From contig JABDLW010000813.1 in the NCBI GenBank assembly GCA_013001805.1, positions 1-15,221 of the forward strand: a stretch of DNA of 15,221 bases, in the 5' to 3' direction. This document shows positions 1-7,280 of this stretch, piece by piece. This DNA is from Saprospiraceae bacterium (GTDB lineage Bacteria; Bacteroidota; Bacteroidia; Chitinophagales; Saprospiraceae). The translations under genes and the position numbers were made by a program. The notes under the pieces were generated by a model. It ran no database searches and was not told the origin of the DNA. It saw nothing but the letters and a program-made list of their open reading frames with translations. The first letter of the stretch is position 1. Every line of letters starts with the position of its first letter.

Positions 1-1705
1 CCAGAAAAAAATGGTCAGTGCATTAAAGGAAAGTGGACAGTTGGAAAAAACAGAACCCTACACCCACAGCGTAGGGAGATCGGAACGCACGAACGTAGTG
101 GTTGAACCCAGACTTTCATTACAATGGTATGTACGGATGGCGGAGTTGGCCCGTCCGGCCCGGGATGCTGTGGAAGACGATGTCATCGAATTCTTTCCCA
201 AAAACCAAAAAAACACGTTCCGCCATTGGATGGACACCATTCGCGATTGGTGCATTTCACGACAACTATGGTGGGGCCATCGCATTCCTGCCTATTATTT
301 TGAAGGGGAAACTTTCGTTGCGGTTACCGCTGTGGAAGCATTGGCACAAGCCAGGACAAAGACGGGACGGCAGGATCTTACTCTGGCCGATTTAACTCAG
401 GATGAAGATGTTTTGGACACCTGGTTTAGTAGCTGGCTATGGCCTTTTAGTGTTTTTGATGGCATGGATTCCAATCCGGATGTAGATTATTACTATCCAA
501 CCTCGGTGCTGGTGACGGGTTGGGACATCATATTTCTATGGGTAGCGCGGATGGCCATGAGCGGATTTCAATGGAAGAAAGAGCGTCCTTTCAAGCATGT
601 TTATTTCCATGGCATGGTCCGGGATCAGCAGCGGCGAAAAATGAGCAAGTCGCTGGGAAATTCTCCGGATGCACTTAAGCTTCTGGATCAATTTGGTGCT
701 GACGGGGTCAGGTTTGGTATTTTGTCAAGTGCACCCGCCGGTGGCGATCTCTTGTTTGACGAAAAACTGTGCGAACAGGGCAGGAACTTCTGCAATAAAA
801 TTTGGAATGCGCTGCGCTTGATAAAAGGTTGGGAGCAAAATCTGAATATGACTGCTGAGAGCACGCCCGCTGAACTCAAGGCTATAGAGTGGGCTGAGGC
901 AAAAACACAGGTATTGTTGGAAACGATCGCAGGAGATTTTGACAGCTATCGACTTTCAGATATTCAGATGAAAATCTATTCTTTCATCTGGAGTGATTTC
1001 TGCTCATGGTATCTCGAATGGATAAAACCAGGAAAAGATGAGCCATTGTCAAAGGCAACCTACGATCGCACCATTGATTTGTTCTCGACCTTGATGCAGG
1101 TGCTCCATCCATTTATGCCATTTATTACCGAGGAAGTGTGGCATGAATTAAATGGAGAAAACCGGGGAGATTGTATGGTCTCGCCTTTTCCAGCATCGAC
1201 TCCATATGATGAAGAAATTCTGGAAACGATGGAACACCTTAAAGAAGTGATCGCCAAAACCCGGGACCTGCGCAATAAGAACAATTTAAAACCAAGGGAA
1301 GCTTTACCCATGTATATGCTTCAATCGAAACGAGCTGTCCGGGTGTTAGCCGACCCGGGATATTTGGGTTTGTTACAAAAATCTGCCTCCTTAAATTCAG
1401 TTTCTATTGTCGAAATTGTACCGGATCAATCCAACGATGAGAATTTACTCTCGTTTGTGGTAGGTACGGACAAATACTATCTGTCTTCTCCAAAGATTAT
1501 TGATGTTGCTGAAGAACTTAAGACGCTCAAGGAAGATTTGGTTTATCAGGAAGGATTTGTAAAATCCATTAGAAAAAAATTAGATAATGATCGCTTCGTG
1601 TCGAATGCTCCGGAAGCAGTGGTTGATAAAGAGAGACAAAAACTGGCGGATGGTGAAAAACGCATTGAAATGCTGAAAGAAAGCCTGGCGAGACTAGTAA
1701 ATTAA
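1..1705 (+). CDS. valS: Valine--tRNA ligase, C-terminal two thirds (5' partial)
   Basis: Class I aminoacyl-tRNA synthetase that charges tRNA-Val in the cytoplasm. The reading frame is open from base 2, so the gene starts upstream of the window. About 567 codons are visible, against roughly 870-880 in full bacterial ValRS; the HIGH motif and most of the editing domain are missing only because of the window edge. Seen in order: the end of the CP1 editing domain (YTHSVGRSERT, then a WYVRM segment), a GWDI-FLWVARM core segment, the KMSKS signature at 638-652 that holds the ATP/adenylate loop, the alpha-helical anticodon-binding domain (DFCSWYLEWIKP near 990-1030), and a charged coiled-coil C-terminal arm (about 1515-1700) typical of ValRS that contacts tRNA. 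The stop is TAA at 1703-1705. The next gene is convergent. No frameshift or lost key residue is visible in this part. IleRS and LeuRS are unlikely given the YTHSVGRSERT, GWDI and C-terminal-arm combination. Confidence 0.97.
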   Translation, partial: QKKMVSALKESGQLEKTEPYTHSVGRSERTNVVVEPRLSLQWYVRMAELARPARDAVEDDVIEFFPKNQKNTFRHWMDTIRDWCISRQLWWGHRIPAYYFEGETFVAVTAVEALAQARTKTGRQDLTLADLTQDEDVLDTWFSSWLWPFSVFDGMDSNPDVDYYYPTSVLVTGWDIIFLWVARMAMSGFQWKKERPFKHVYFHGMVRDQQRRKMSKSLGNSPDALKLLDQFGADGVRFGILSSAPAGGDLLFDEKLCEQGRNFCNKIWNALRLIKGWEQNLNMTAESTPAELKAIEWAEAKTQVLLETIAGDFDSYRLSDIQMKIYSFIWSDFCSWYLEWIKPGKDEPLSKATYDRTIDLFSTLMQVLHPFMPFITEEVWHELNGENRGDCMVSPFPASTPYDEEILETMEHLKEVIAKTRDLRNKNNLKPREALPMYMLQSKRAVRVLADPGYLGLLQKSASLNSVSIVEIVPDQSNDENLLSFVVGTDKYYLSSPKIIDVAEELKTLKEDLVYQEGFVKSIRKKLDNDRFVSNAPEAVVDKERQKLADGEKRIEMLKESLARLVN

Positions 1706-1843
1706 CTTATCGAGCTGCATCCTCGCTCTGGACAATAGTAGTGCTTCGCCACGTAATCCCAAAGTCAATGGGTGAAGGGACGACGCCTAAATTTTTCTGA
1801 TCGGAAATATGGTTTGGATTTTGGGATGATACACAAAGTATGG

Positions 1844-1873
1844 AAAAAAAAAGCCCGGCCAAATGGCCAGGCT
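1844..1873 (-). terminator. Intrinsic terminator of the T9SS cargo gene, possibly bidirectional
   Basis: Bases 1852-1860 (AGCCCGGCC) pair with 1865-1873 (GGCCAGGCT) around an AAAT loop: eight pairs with one internal mismatch, GC-rich. Read leftward, the hairpin is followed at once by eight T (the complement of 1844-1851), the textbook layout of a Rho-independent terminator. It lies 33 bp beyond the stop of the leftward gene ending at 1907. Read rightward, the hairpin is followed by CTGGTTTTCT, a weaker T-tract, so it may also stop valS transcripts arriving from the left. Confidence 0.85.
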
Positions 1874-1906
1874 CTGGTTTTCTATTGATTCAAATCTTCA
1901 CATGTA

Positions 1907-3829
1907 TTAATGGGTAACCACTATATGTTCGGTTTTAGTGCCCTGCTTAGTGGCTACTCTTACAATATAGTTTCCACTAGGAAAGCGTGTCATATCATGA
2001 ATAAATTGTTCGCTGGTTACATTTTTTGCCGGTTTCATGGCAACAATTTTACCGAGGGCATCCGCGATCATGATGTTCAGATCTGTTGCTGATTCAAAAT
2101 CTACGTCGATCCTGACCACGTCAGAAGCTGGATTCGGATAAATGAGCACACTATTTTCGGGCAATGGATTTTCATCGACTGCCGTACTCATGGCCAGCTC
2201 TACCCCGATGTCAGCCGCATTCTCCTGATAATCAACTACGATTCCCCAACCGGTGCTGGCATCACGGGGTGTAGAAATAATGGTACTCAATTGCCAAAGC
2301 TTGTAATCTTCATTGGTACCGATAAAAAGATCTGAAGCCGTAACCCCAAACCGGATACCAACCATATATTTCCCGCCTGGATTCATGAAAATGCTTGCCG
2401 GATCACCATCCAAATTGGTGATGGTATCGATAAAAAACTCGGCACATTGGGAGGCATCATCACCGGCAGAAAATAAATAAGAACCGATGCCAATCACCTG
2501 GTCTCCATCCAATAGCTGATCGAATCCCACCGATGCGTCCAATCCGATCAGGTCGGTTTCACCGTTGAGTAATGTTCCCTTCAGGACCGTGGCTGTATCC
2601 GGTAGCTCAATCACAAATCCCACCACCGTTTTGCCCACGATGGGGTCTTGTCCCTCGCAAACCCGAAAGCTAATTTTGTCAAGTACGACCGGTTCAACCA
2701 CACTCTCCGGCAGACTAAAGTAGTTGGCCACATCATATTCCATTCCCCCGAAATTGTATCCCTGCGTACGATTGGAAGGGGGAACTTTTCTGAAGGATAG
2801 GTCACGTATGTCAAAAGCATTGAAATCAACATTATCATCAGGTGTAATGATTTCGGGTGTGGTGTCTCCCATGTAGCGTACATTGTAAGCCAGAAAATGA
2901 GCTTCACGGGTAGCTTCCGTTGGTACCCAATGGCGATCAAAGTCCCAGATGACGGTGTCACCCATGGCCATGCCTTCGATCCAACCGGTGTCGCTAAAAA
3001 CTAAATCTCCGGCGTCAATAGTTAACACCCTGGCTAAAAACATGATGCTATCCATCACATCCATGTCACTGTTATTGACCACCATCATTTCCAGGTCGAT
3101 AGAATCAGTAAACAGGGCGAAGTCGGGTGTTTCAAAGTTGTCGATGTTTGTGAAATCCAAAACGGCAAAATCCACACCCCGGCTGTCATATACATTGACA
3201 TCATCGATCAACCAAAAGTAGTAGTCACCTTCCCATACAAATTTGATCAGGACATCAGCCTGGTTGGCTGCAATGTCGCTGATGTCGATGGCGATTCGGT
3301 CGTTGGTGCGCGTTTGAGCGTTTGCGGCGATATCTTCATTTATTAAGAACGAAGTCCAGGTAGTACCACCATCATTACTGACCTCCACCGAACTGGCTGG
3401 TGTCGTGAAATCGTCGCCACTTTTAGCGAAATAGCGATAAAATTGATTGAAGCCCAGGATCACATTATCCTGACCGGTGAAGTCGAGTGAAGGAGAGAGT
3501 ATCTCTCCGGTTTGTGGTGAGACAGCTGGTCCTCCTCCCTGGTTTGCCGGATCTCCTCCATTATCAAGTCCGTCCGAATCAAAAAGCAAGGCACCACCTC
3601 CGGATGGAGAATTGATTGGAGTCTGACCACTATTAAATGCTCCGGTGCCAGCATCTCCATTAGGTGCCCACACCCATACTGCATCGGTGTCAGAGATTCC
3701 TGTGGTTGTCCAACCTTCCAAATCACTGTCGAAGGTAAAGGTATAAATAGCATTCTGACCATAGCCGGATATGGCCATCGCCATCACGGTGAAAATAGTT
3801 GTAAGTGTTTGAATGGTCGATCGATACAT
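1907..3829 (-). CDS. Secreted T9SS cargo protein with jelly-roll/MAM-like N-terminal domain
   Basis: Secreted or surface-attached protein of unknown function, 640 aa. The ATG at 3829 is preferred because it gives a clean signal peptide (residues 1-24: MYRSTIQ..., hydrophobic core, GYG-Q cleavage); an in-frame TTG at 3877 would add 16 polar residues. Residues about 25-215 resemble the concanavalin/MAM-like 'choice-of-anchor' fold: an opening W-containing segment, a Gly/Asp-rich stretch near 70-100, an SNDGGTTW motif near 151-158 and a closing FVWEGDYYFWLIDDVNVYD. The middle (220-550) has beta-rich sequence that I do not recognise. Residues about 558-640 form a type A T9SS C-terminal sorting domain: LIYPNPASD, then a GNYIVRVAT turn and final KTEHIVVTH. 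Such domains direct export across the outer membrane by T9SS and are normally cleaved. No catalytic residues are apparent. It could be an adhesin or a glycan-binding or structural protein. It is monocistronic, with its own terminator and a candidate promoter. Confidence 0.9.
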   Translation of the reverse strand: MYRSTIQTLTTIFTVMAMAISGYGQNAIYTFTFDSDLEGWTTTGISDTDAVWVWAPNGDAGTGAFNSGQTPINSPSGGGALLFDSDGLDNGGDPANQGGGPAVSPQTGEILSPSLDFTGQDNVILGFNQFYRYFAKSGDDFTTPASSVEVSNDGGTTWTSFLINEDIAANAQTRTNDRIAIDISDIAANQADVLIKFVWEGDYYFWLIDDVNVYDSRGVDFAVLDFTNIDNFETPDFALFTDSIDLEMMVVNNSDMDVMDSIMFLARVLTIDAGDLVFSDTGWIEGMAMGDTVIWDFDRHWVPTEATREAHFLAYNVRYMGDTTPEIITPDDNVDFNAFDIRDLSFRKVPPSNRTQGYNFGGMEYDVANYFSLPESVVEPVVLDKISFRVCEGQDPIVGKTVVGFVIELPDTATVLKGTLLNGETDLIGLDASVGFDQLLDGDQVIGIGSYLFSAGDDASQCAEFFIDTITNLDGDPASIFMNPGGKYMVGIRFGVTASDLFIGTNEDYKLWQLSTIISTPRDASTGWGIVVDYQENAADIGVELAMSTAVDENPLPENSVLIYPNPASDVVRIDVDFESATDLNIMIADALGKIVAMKPAKNVTSEQFIHDMTRFPSGNYIVRVATKQGTKTEHIVVTH

Positions 3830-3873
3830 ATGCTTATTTTTGTTGTTTCGAATAATGAAATTATAATAAGGGC

Positions 3874-3902
3874 GCAAGATATAAAATTACCTATTAGCCA
3901 AA
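3874..3902 (-). promoter_or_regulatory. Candidate Bacteroidota sigma-ABfr-type promoter for the cargo gene
   Basis: Read leftward, TTTG at 3902-3899 lies 17 bases before TATCTTGC (3881-3874), which matches the phylum's -7 element TAnnTTTG at six of eight positions. The spacing is slightly shorter than the usual 19-21. Transcription would begin near 3870, giving a leader of about 40 bases to the ATG at 3829. The leader ends in AT-rich sequence (ACAAAAATAAGCAT) without a Shine-Dalgarno, as is usual in this phylum. Confidence 0.35.
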
Positions 3903-3953
3903 ACCTATTTAACACCGATAATGTCTGGGATAACTTCAATGATAACCATCGGC

Positions 3954-3984
3954 TAAAATCGAATAATCTGCATTGTCGATTTTA
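3954..3984. repeat. 9-bp perfect inverted repeat, 13-base spacer
   Basis: TAAAATCGA (3954-3962) and TCGATTTTA (3976-3984) are exact reverse complements. It sits between hldA and the cargo gene, about 50 bp upstream of the candidate cargo promoter. It could be a regulator binding site or a weak A/T-flanked transcription terminator for the hldA operon. The stem is AT-rich and there is no T-tract longer than four, so neither role is secure. Confidence 0.5.
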
Positions 3985-4104
3985 CATTATCGAGGTGTCA
4001 CCTAGCTAGATACAGGTAAGATACCCCTTGACAGCCTTGTGTTTCAGCGCGCCTCACAAAGAAACGTTTGCCAGGTACAATATGGCTACTGAGTGATTTG
4101 CTCT

Positions 4105-4124
4105 ACTGACGCTCCTGCGTCGGT
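4105..4124. repeat. Stem-loop downstream of hldA
   Basis: ACTGACGC (4105-4112) pairs with GCGTCGGT (4117-4124) around a TCCT loop: eight pairs including one G-T wobble, GC-rich. It is 61 bp past the hldA stop in the direction of transcription. No T-tract follows on either strand, so it is not a standard intrinsic terminator. It may protect the 3' end of the mRNA or pause polymerase. Confidence 0.5.
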
Positions 4125-4140
4125 CAGCACATCGATTCAC

Positions 4141-4191
4141 TCATTCGTCACTCGCTCATTCGTCATTCGTCACTCGCTCATTCGTCATTCG
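4141..4191. repeat. 22-bp tandem repeat built of TCAYTCG heptamers, overlapping the hldA stop
   Basis: Bases 4141-4162 and 4163-4184 are identical 22-bp copies (TCATTCG TCACTCG C TCATTCG), followed by one more TCATTCG at 4185-4191. On the leftward strand this reads as repeated CGAATGA and CGAGTGA heptamers. The stop codon of hldA (TGA, complement of 4185-4187) and its penultimate codon lie inside the last heptamer. The repeat therefore begins in the coding end and extends into the intergenic gap. The two copies are contiguous with no unique spacers. Confidence 0.9.
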
Positions 4192-5156
4192 ACAAGTTCC
4201 AGCGAAATGGGTCTGACTCCGGGAAACTGACAAACAATCGTTCCACATAAAGCAGACCAGTGAGCGATGTTTTGCAGATCCAGGCCAGCAGTATAGGCCA
4301 GAGCAGCTACACTTATCACTGTGTCACCGGCTCCACAGACATCGGTAATGAGTCTTTTTTGTGCAGGAAGTAAATAGTGGGTGAGAGAATCGTCGATAAA
4401 GATTCCCTTGTCAGAAAGCGTCACCATCACGATTTCACAGTTTGTTTTTGACCGGATATAATCAGCCGCTTTAAGCAAACTATGGACTTCTCTGGTCACA
4501 TCAAAGGGCATACTCGCTTTCAGTTCAGCAAAGTTGGGCTTAAAAATGGTGACATCACCATAGGCAAAAAAGTTGTCATACTTAGGATCCACTACCACCT
4601 TGATTTGATGCCGACGTAAAAGAGACAATATTCGAGGTATACTGGATGCCGTCAAAATTCCTTTATTATAATCCTGGAGAATGGCTACATCGATCGGTTG
4701 CGAGCTCAATAATTTTTCCAATCCGCTTAAGATTTGATCCAGATGTGTTTCACTAAGGGCCTGCCTTCTTTCCTGATCTACTCGCAACAAATGTTGATTG
4801 CCAGACATAATTCTGGTCTTGCACGTCGTCATGCGTTCGTCGAAAGTCCAGAGCTGTTCAGTCTGAACCCCTTGAGTCAAAAGTAAATCCCTAAGTCTTT
4901 CACCCATTTGGTCATTACCGATGGCAGAGCAGATCCAGACTTCACTGGCCAATCCTATAATATTTAGCGCTACATTGGCTGCTCCTCCGGGTGTATGTTG
5001 TGTCTTTTGATGATCTAAAACAGGAACCGGGGCTTCCGGAGATATGCGGTTGACCTGACCGGATAGATATTGATCCAGCATGACGTCACCCAATACCAGA
5101 ATTTTCTTACCATAGGTGCTTTCCCGGAATTGATGAGTTGACAGTAAAGTGCTCAT
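4185..5156 (-). CDS. hldA: D-glycero-beta-D-manno-heptose-7-phosphate kinase (RfaE domain I type)
   Basis: PfkB/ribokinase-family sugar kinase, 323 aa, cytoplasmic. It phosphorylates D-glycero-beta-D-manno-heptose 7-phosphate at C1 on the way to ADP-heptose for the LPS inner core. Seen: an N-terminal LVLGDVMLDQY...G-VNRISPEAPVPVL block (residues about 20-47), characteristic of RfaE/HldE domain I; the GGAAN glycine motif (57-61); DPK and KPNFAE (about 190-212); and the PfkB signature 2 DVCGAGDT (272-279), whose Asp278 is the expected catalytic base. It ends after the kinase domain, with no C-terminal nucleotidyltransferase, so this is the split (HldA-like) form; the adenylyltransferase must be encoded elsewhere. 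The ATG start overlaps the kdtA stop by four bases (ATGA), which implies translational coupling. The stop codon lies in a tandem repeat. Another PfkB sugar kinase is less likely given the N-terminal block and the neighbour. Confidence 0.92.
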   Translation of the reverse strand: MSTLLSTHQFRESTYGKKILVLGDVMLDQYLSGQVNRISPEAPVPVLDHQKTQHTPGGAANVALNIIGLASEVWICSAIGNDQMGERLRDLLLTQGVQTEQLWTFDERMTTCKTRIMSGNQHLLRVDQERRQALSETHLDQILSGLEKLLSSQPIDVAILQDYNKGILTASSIPRILSLLRRHQIKVVVDPKYDNFFAYGDVTIFKPNFAELKASMPFDVTREVHSLLKAADYIRSKTNCEIVMVTLSDKGIFIDDSLTHYLLPAQKRLITDVCGAGDTVISVAALAYTAGLDLQNIAHWSALCGTIVCQFPGVRPISLELVE

Positions 5157-6391
5157 GAGATTAATTTACTTTGTGCAAGGTAATGCACAATTTTTGAAGT
5201 GGCTCCCCGGTGCTTATTGAGAAATTTTTCCAGTCCCTCGCGAGCAAGATCCCGATTAATGGCAGTTGAAAAGTGAGCTATGGCTTGATCAAAGTCAAAA
5301 CTTGTCCGCACGCTTATTGCTGCATGCAAGTCAATCAAATCCTGAGCCTCCTTAAATTTCTCATGATTGGGGCCAAAAATTACCGGCAGTCGTGCGGCAG
5401 CAGGCTCTAAAATGCTGTGTATACCTTTACCAAAGCCACCGCCAATGTAAGCCAGATCTGCCAGTGCATACAGATGAGCCAGATCGCCGATTGTGTCCAC
5501 TATGATTATCTGGGGTTCCTCACGCACCTTTTTGATTTGAGAAAACCGTATGATTTTCAAATTTAATGTTGCCCCGATCCGGTTGATCATTTTCTCAGAT
5601 ACATCGTGTGGTGCTATCAAAACAAAATCATCCGAATGCGCAAGCTTGTTTTGCATCCAATTCTTGATAATGGCCATATCTTCCGACCAGACACTGCCAA
5701 ATATTATGGTTCTTCTGCCCCCTCTGATTTTTCCGAGCTGCTCATATTTTTTTAAGTTCTTTTGCAGCTGAATCACCCGATCCACCCGGGTATCTCCCGC
5801 AACTATCGACGTGCAGTTATTTTTCGTAAGCAAATCAGAACTTATCTGGTCCTGAACAAAAATCTCTCTCGCCTCCTGCAATATTTTTAAAAATGGTTTT
5901 GCCCACCATTTAAATAAAAAATGATCTTTTCTAAACACTGCGGAAATAAAAACAAAGGGAATATTTTGTGCATTTAATTCGGATAAATAATTGAACCAAA
6001 AATCGTATTTGACGAATATTACCAGGCTGGGATTTATTTGTTTAATAAATCTCCGGGCATTTCTCCTGGTGTCTAGTGGGAGATAGAATATACGATCTGC
6101 CAGGGCATAGTTTTTTCTTATTTCATATCCACTGGGCGAAAAGAAGGTCAGTATAATATCGTCTTTGGGTGATTTGTTTTTTAAGGCTTCAATCAGGGGT
6201 CTGCCCTGTTCGAACTCACCCAACGAAGAACAGTGAATCCAGACAATGTTTTTATTTTCTACAGCATAATCCGTTATTTTCTGCCAAATATTCGCACGCC
6301 CGGAAATCCAATTCTTTGCCTTAGAGCTGAAAGGCTGAGCGAGCCAGATAAGCGCTCCGTATATTCTAATAATTATGTTATAGGCTATCAA
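5153..6391 (-). CDS. kdtA: 3-deoxy-D-manno-octulosonic acid (Kdo) transferase
   Basis: WaaA/KdtA glycosyltransferase (GT-B fold, GT30), 412 aa, inner-membrane associated facing the cytoplasm. It transfers Kdo from CMP-Kdo to the lipid A precursor. Seen: a short hydrophobic N-terminus (YNIIIRIYGALIWLAQPF) that anchors the enzyme; SLGEFEQGRP (residues 56-65), where Glu59 aligns with the essential catalytic Glu of the family; KYDFWFN near 128-134 (proteobacterial enzymes have ETEIWPN here); and YIGGGFGKGIHSILEPAA (315-332), the C-terminal donor-site signature. The start is a TTG at 6391 that overlaps the upstream stop (TTGA); no ATG fits and the N-terminal sequence aligns well from there. The stop overlaps the hldA ATG. 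The number of Kdo residues added cannot be read from sequence. Parts of the gene (about 5870-6010) are visibly more AT-rich than its neighbours. Confidence 0.94.
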   Translation of the reverse strand: MIAYNIIIRIYGALIWLAQPFSSKAKNWISGRANIWQKITDYAVENKNIVWIHCSSLGEFEQGRPLIEALKNKSPKDDIILTFFSPSGYEIRKNYALADRIFYLPLDTRRNARRFIKQINPSLVIFVKYDFWFNYLSELNAQNIPFVFISAVFRKDHFLFKWWAKPFLKILQEAREIFVQDQISSDLLTKNNCTSIVAGDTRVDRVIQLQKNLKKYEQLGKIRGGRRTIIFGSVWSEDMAIIKNWMQNKLAHSDDFVLIAPHDVSEKMINRIGATLNLKIIRFSQIKKVREEPQIIIVDTIGDLAHLYALADLAYIGGGFGKGIHSILEPAAARLPVIFGPNHEKFKEAQDLIDLHAAISVRTSFDFDQAIAHFSTAINRDLAREGLEKFLNKHRGATSKIVHYLAQSKLIS

Positions 6392-7119
6392 TAATATCTG
6401 ATTTCTTTCTCGAAGTAAATTGGCATAACCCAGCCAACTTTAATGCTGGCTAAAAGATCGGTTCTGTCTGAAATTAAAGGACTTTGATTATAATTAACAC
6501 CCCTCAGGTCTTTGGTAAATGCTTCGACCAGTTGCAGATTAATATAAAAGTTGATCAATTTATCTTTTGAGAGATAAAGATAGGTGAGACTCTGAATGAG
6601 GCTTAGTCCGCCACTTAGCCGATCGTAACCTTTGCGATAAGGTCCGGATACCTGTACTACGGAATCAAAATCATCTACGATCCTAATTTTATGTTGCAAG
6701 TATCCTAATCCACCAGACAATAGAAAGCCTGAGTGACGCTGAGCCAACCTAAAGAAGTAACCACCGTTAGCTGACCAGAGATGTGCTCGCTCACGAAGAA
6801 AAATACTGGCAAATTGCATGTCGCGACCAATGATGCCTCCTTCAACAGTTCGCAGATTTGACAGGACATCTTCTTTAACTTTATTACCAAAAACCAGGGA
6901 ATAGTCAAGGGAGAAGTATAAATCTCTTTTAGAAAGAAAGGCTACTGATCCCCCCAGCATGAAATGTGTGCCAAACCGGTTCGCCAGATCTTTCCCCGGT
7001 GTGCCCCAACCATAATGCGCACTCAACAGCAGGCCACTAGGCAAAGAATCCCGGATTTGGGCATTCACCGTTGAGGCAAAGTATCCCAACATGACTATCA
7101 AGAGAATGGGTTTCATCAT
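6388..7119 (-). CDS. Uncharacterised exported outer-membrane beta-barrel-like protein upstream of kdtA
   Basis: Protein of unknown function, 243 aa from the ATG at 7119, or 242 from the adjacent ATG at 7116. A GTG at 7149 is also in frame but would put ten polar residues before the signal peptide. Residues 1-20 (MMKPILLIVML...VNA before QIRDS) form a typical signal peptide. The mature part alternates polar and hydrophobic residues in short strands with Gly/aromatic turns (LLLSAHYGWGTPG, FLLSGGLGYLQHK, INFYINLQL) and ends in an aromatic residue (EKEIRYY). This fits a small outer-membrane beta-barrel of 8-10 strands, by inference only. I recognise no named family. The stop overlaps the kdtA start (TTGA), so its translation is probably coupled to Kdo transfer genes, which suggests an LPS- or envelope-related role. 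The -7 promoter element lies almost on the start codon. Confidence 0.75.
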   Translation of the reverse strand: MMKPILLIVMLGYFASTVNAQIRDSLPSGLLLSAHYGWGTPGKDLANRFGTHFMLGGSVAFLSKRDLYFSLDYSLVFGNKVKEDVLSNLRTVEGGIIGRDMQFASIFLRERAHLWSANGGYFFRLAQRHSGFLLSGGLGYLQHKIRIVDDFDSVVQVSGPYRKGYDRLSGGLSLIQSLTYLYLSKDKLINFYINLQLVEAFTKDLRGVNYNQSPLISDRTDLLASIKVGWVMPIYFEKEIRYY

Positions 7120-7121
7120 CT

Positions 7122-7129
7122 CAAAGGTA
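7122..7129 (-). promoter_or_regulatory. -7 element (TACCTTTG) of the LPS-core operon
   Basis: Read leftward, TACCTTTG is a perfect match to the Bacteroidota -7 consensus TAnnTTTG. It ends only two bases before the ATG at 7119, so transcription starting 4-6 bases further on would begin on or inside the ATG-ATG pair. The mRNA would be leaderless or nearly so. No TTTG -33 element is seen at 19-21 bases upstream; that place is taken by a palindrome (7140-7158). Confidence 0.5.
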
Positions 7130-7139
7130 CTGCAATGTC

Positions 7140-7158
7140 TGAAGATCACCGATCTTCA
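7140..7158. promoter_or_regulatory. Palindrome TGAAGATC-ACC-GATCTTCA, candidate operator
   Basis: A perfect 8-bp inverted repeat with a 3-base spacer in the 161-bp region between two divergent operons. It occupies positions 11-29 upstream of the leftward -7 element, where the missing -33 element would lie, and about 95 bp upstream of the rightward -7 element. The size and symmetry suit a dimeric regulator. An activator that replaces -33 contacts, or a repressor, are both possible. A hairpin in RNA is less likely because it sits upstream of both presumed transcription starts. Confidence 0.5.
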
Positions 7159-7251
7159 ATGGACATCAGGTTCTATTTCAGGACGATCAAACCAATTGGC
7201 CCGTTGCAATGATAAGGGCGGCTTGACTATATCGGAAGGAGAGGGTTTTAC

Positions 7252-7259
7252 TACCTTTG
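7252..7259 (+). promoter_or_regulatory. -7 element (TACCTTTG) of the sugar-nucleotide/export operon
   Basis: An exact TAnnTTTG match, the same octamer as in the divergent promoter. Transcription would start near 7264-7266, giving a leader of about 15 bases to the TTG start at 7281. No canonical TTTG is seen at the usual -33 distance; the nearest is TTGAC at 7223-7227, about 24 bases upstream of the element. Confidence 0.45.
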
Positions 7260-7280
7260 TGCATCTAATTGCTTTTTATA

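Larger units (their letters stand above)
3830..4184. other. Gene-free gap between the T9SS cargo gene and hldA
   Basis: A 355-bp stretch with no convincing coding region. Both flanking genes read leftward, so it holds the 3' end of the hldA transcript and the promoter region of the cargo gene. It contains a candidate promoter (3874-3902), a 9-bp inverted repeat (3954-3984), a small AGGTG-T-CACCT palindrome at 3993-4003, an 8-bp-stem hairpin (4105-4124) and the tandem repeat that starts at 4141. One small open frame on the plus strand (3809-4009) overlaps the cargo start and shows no protein-like composition. Confidence 0.6.

Noticed and set aside
1744..1777. Second terminator after valS (CTTCGCC...GGTGAAG)
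   Set aside because: Seven pairs with one wobble across a 20-base loop and no directly following T-tract; weaker than the hairpin at 1852-1873.
2611..3762. Open frames antisense to or shifted within the T9SS cargo gene
   Set aside because: Their translations have low-complexity, non-protein-like composition and no start context; they are shadows of the long coding frame.
4141..4191. CRISPR array
   Set aside because: The repeat copies are contiguous with no unique spacers and no cas genes nearby.
4105..4191. Insertion sequence end or integron attC site
   Set aside because: No transposase or integrase, no target duplication, and no matching second end in the window.
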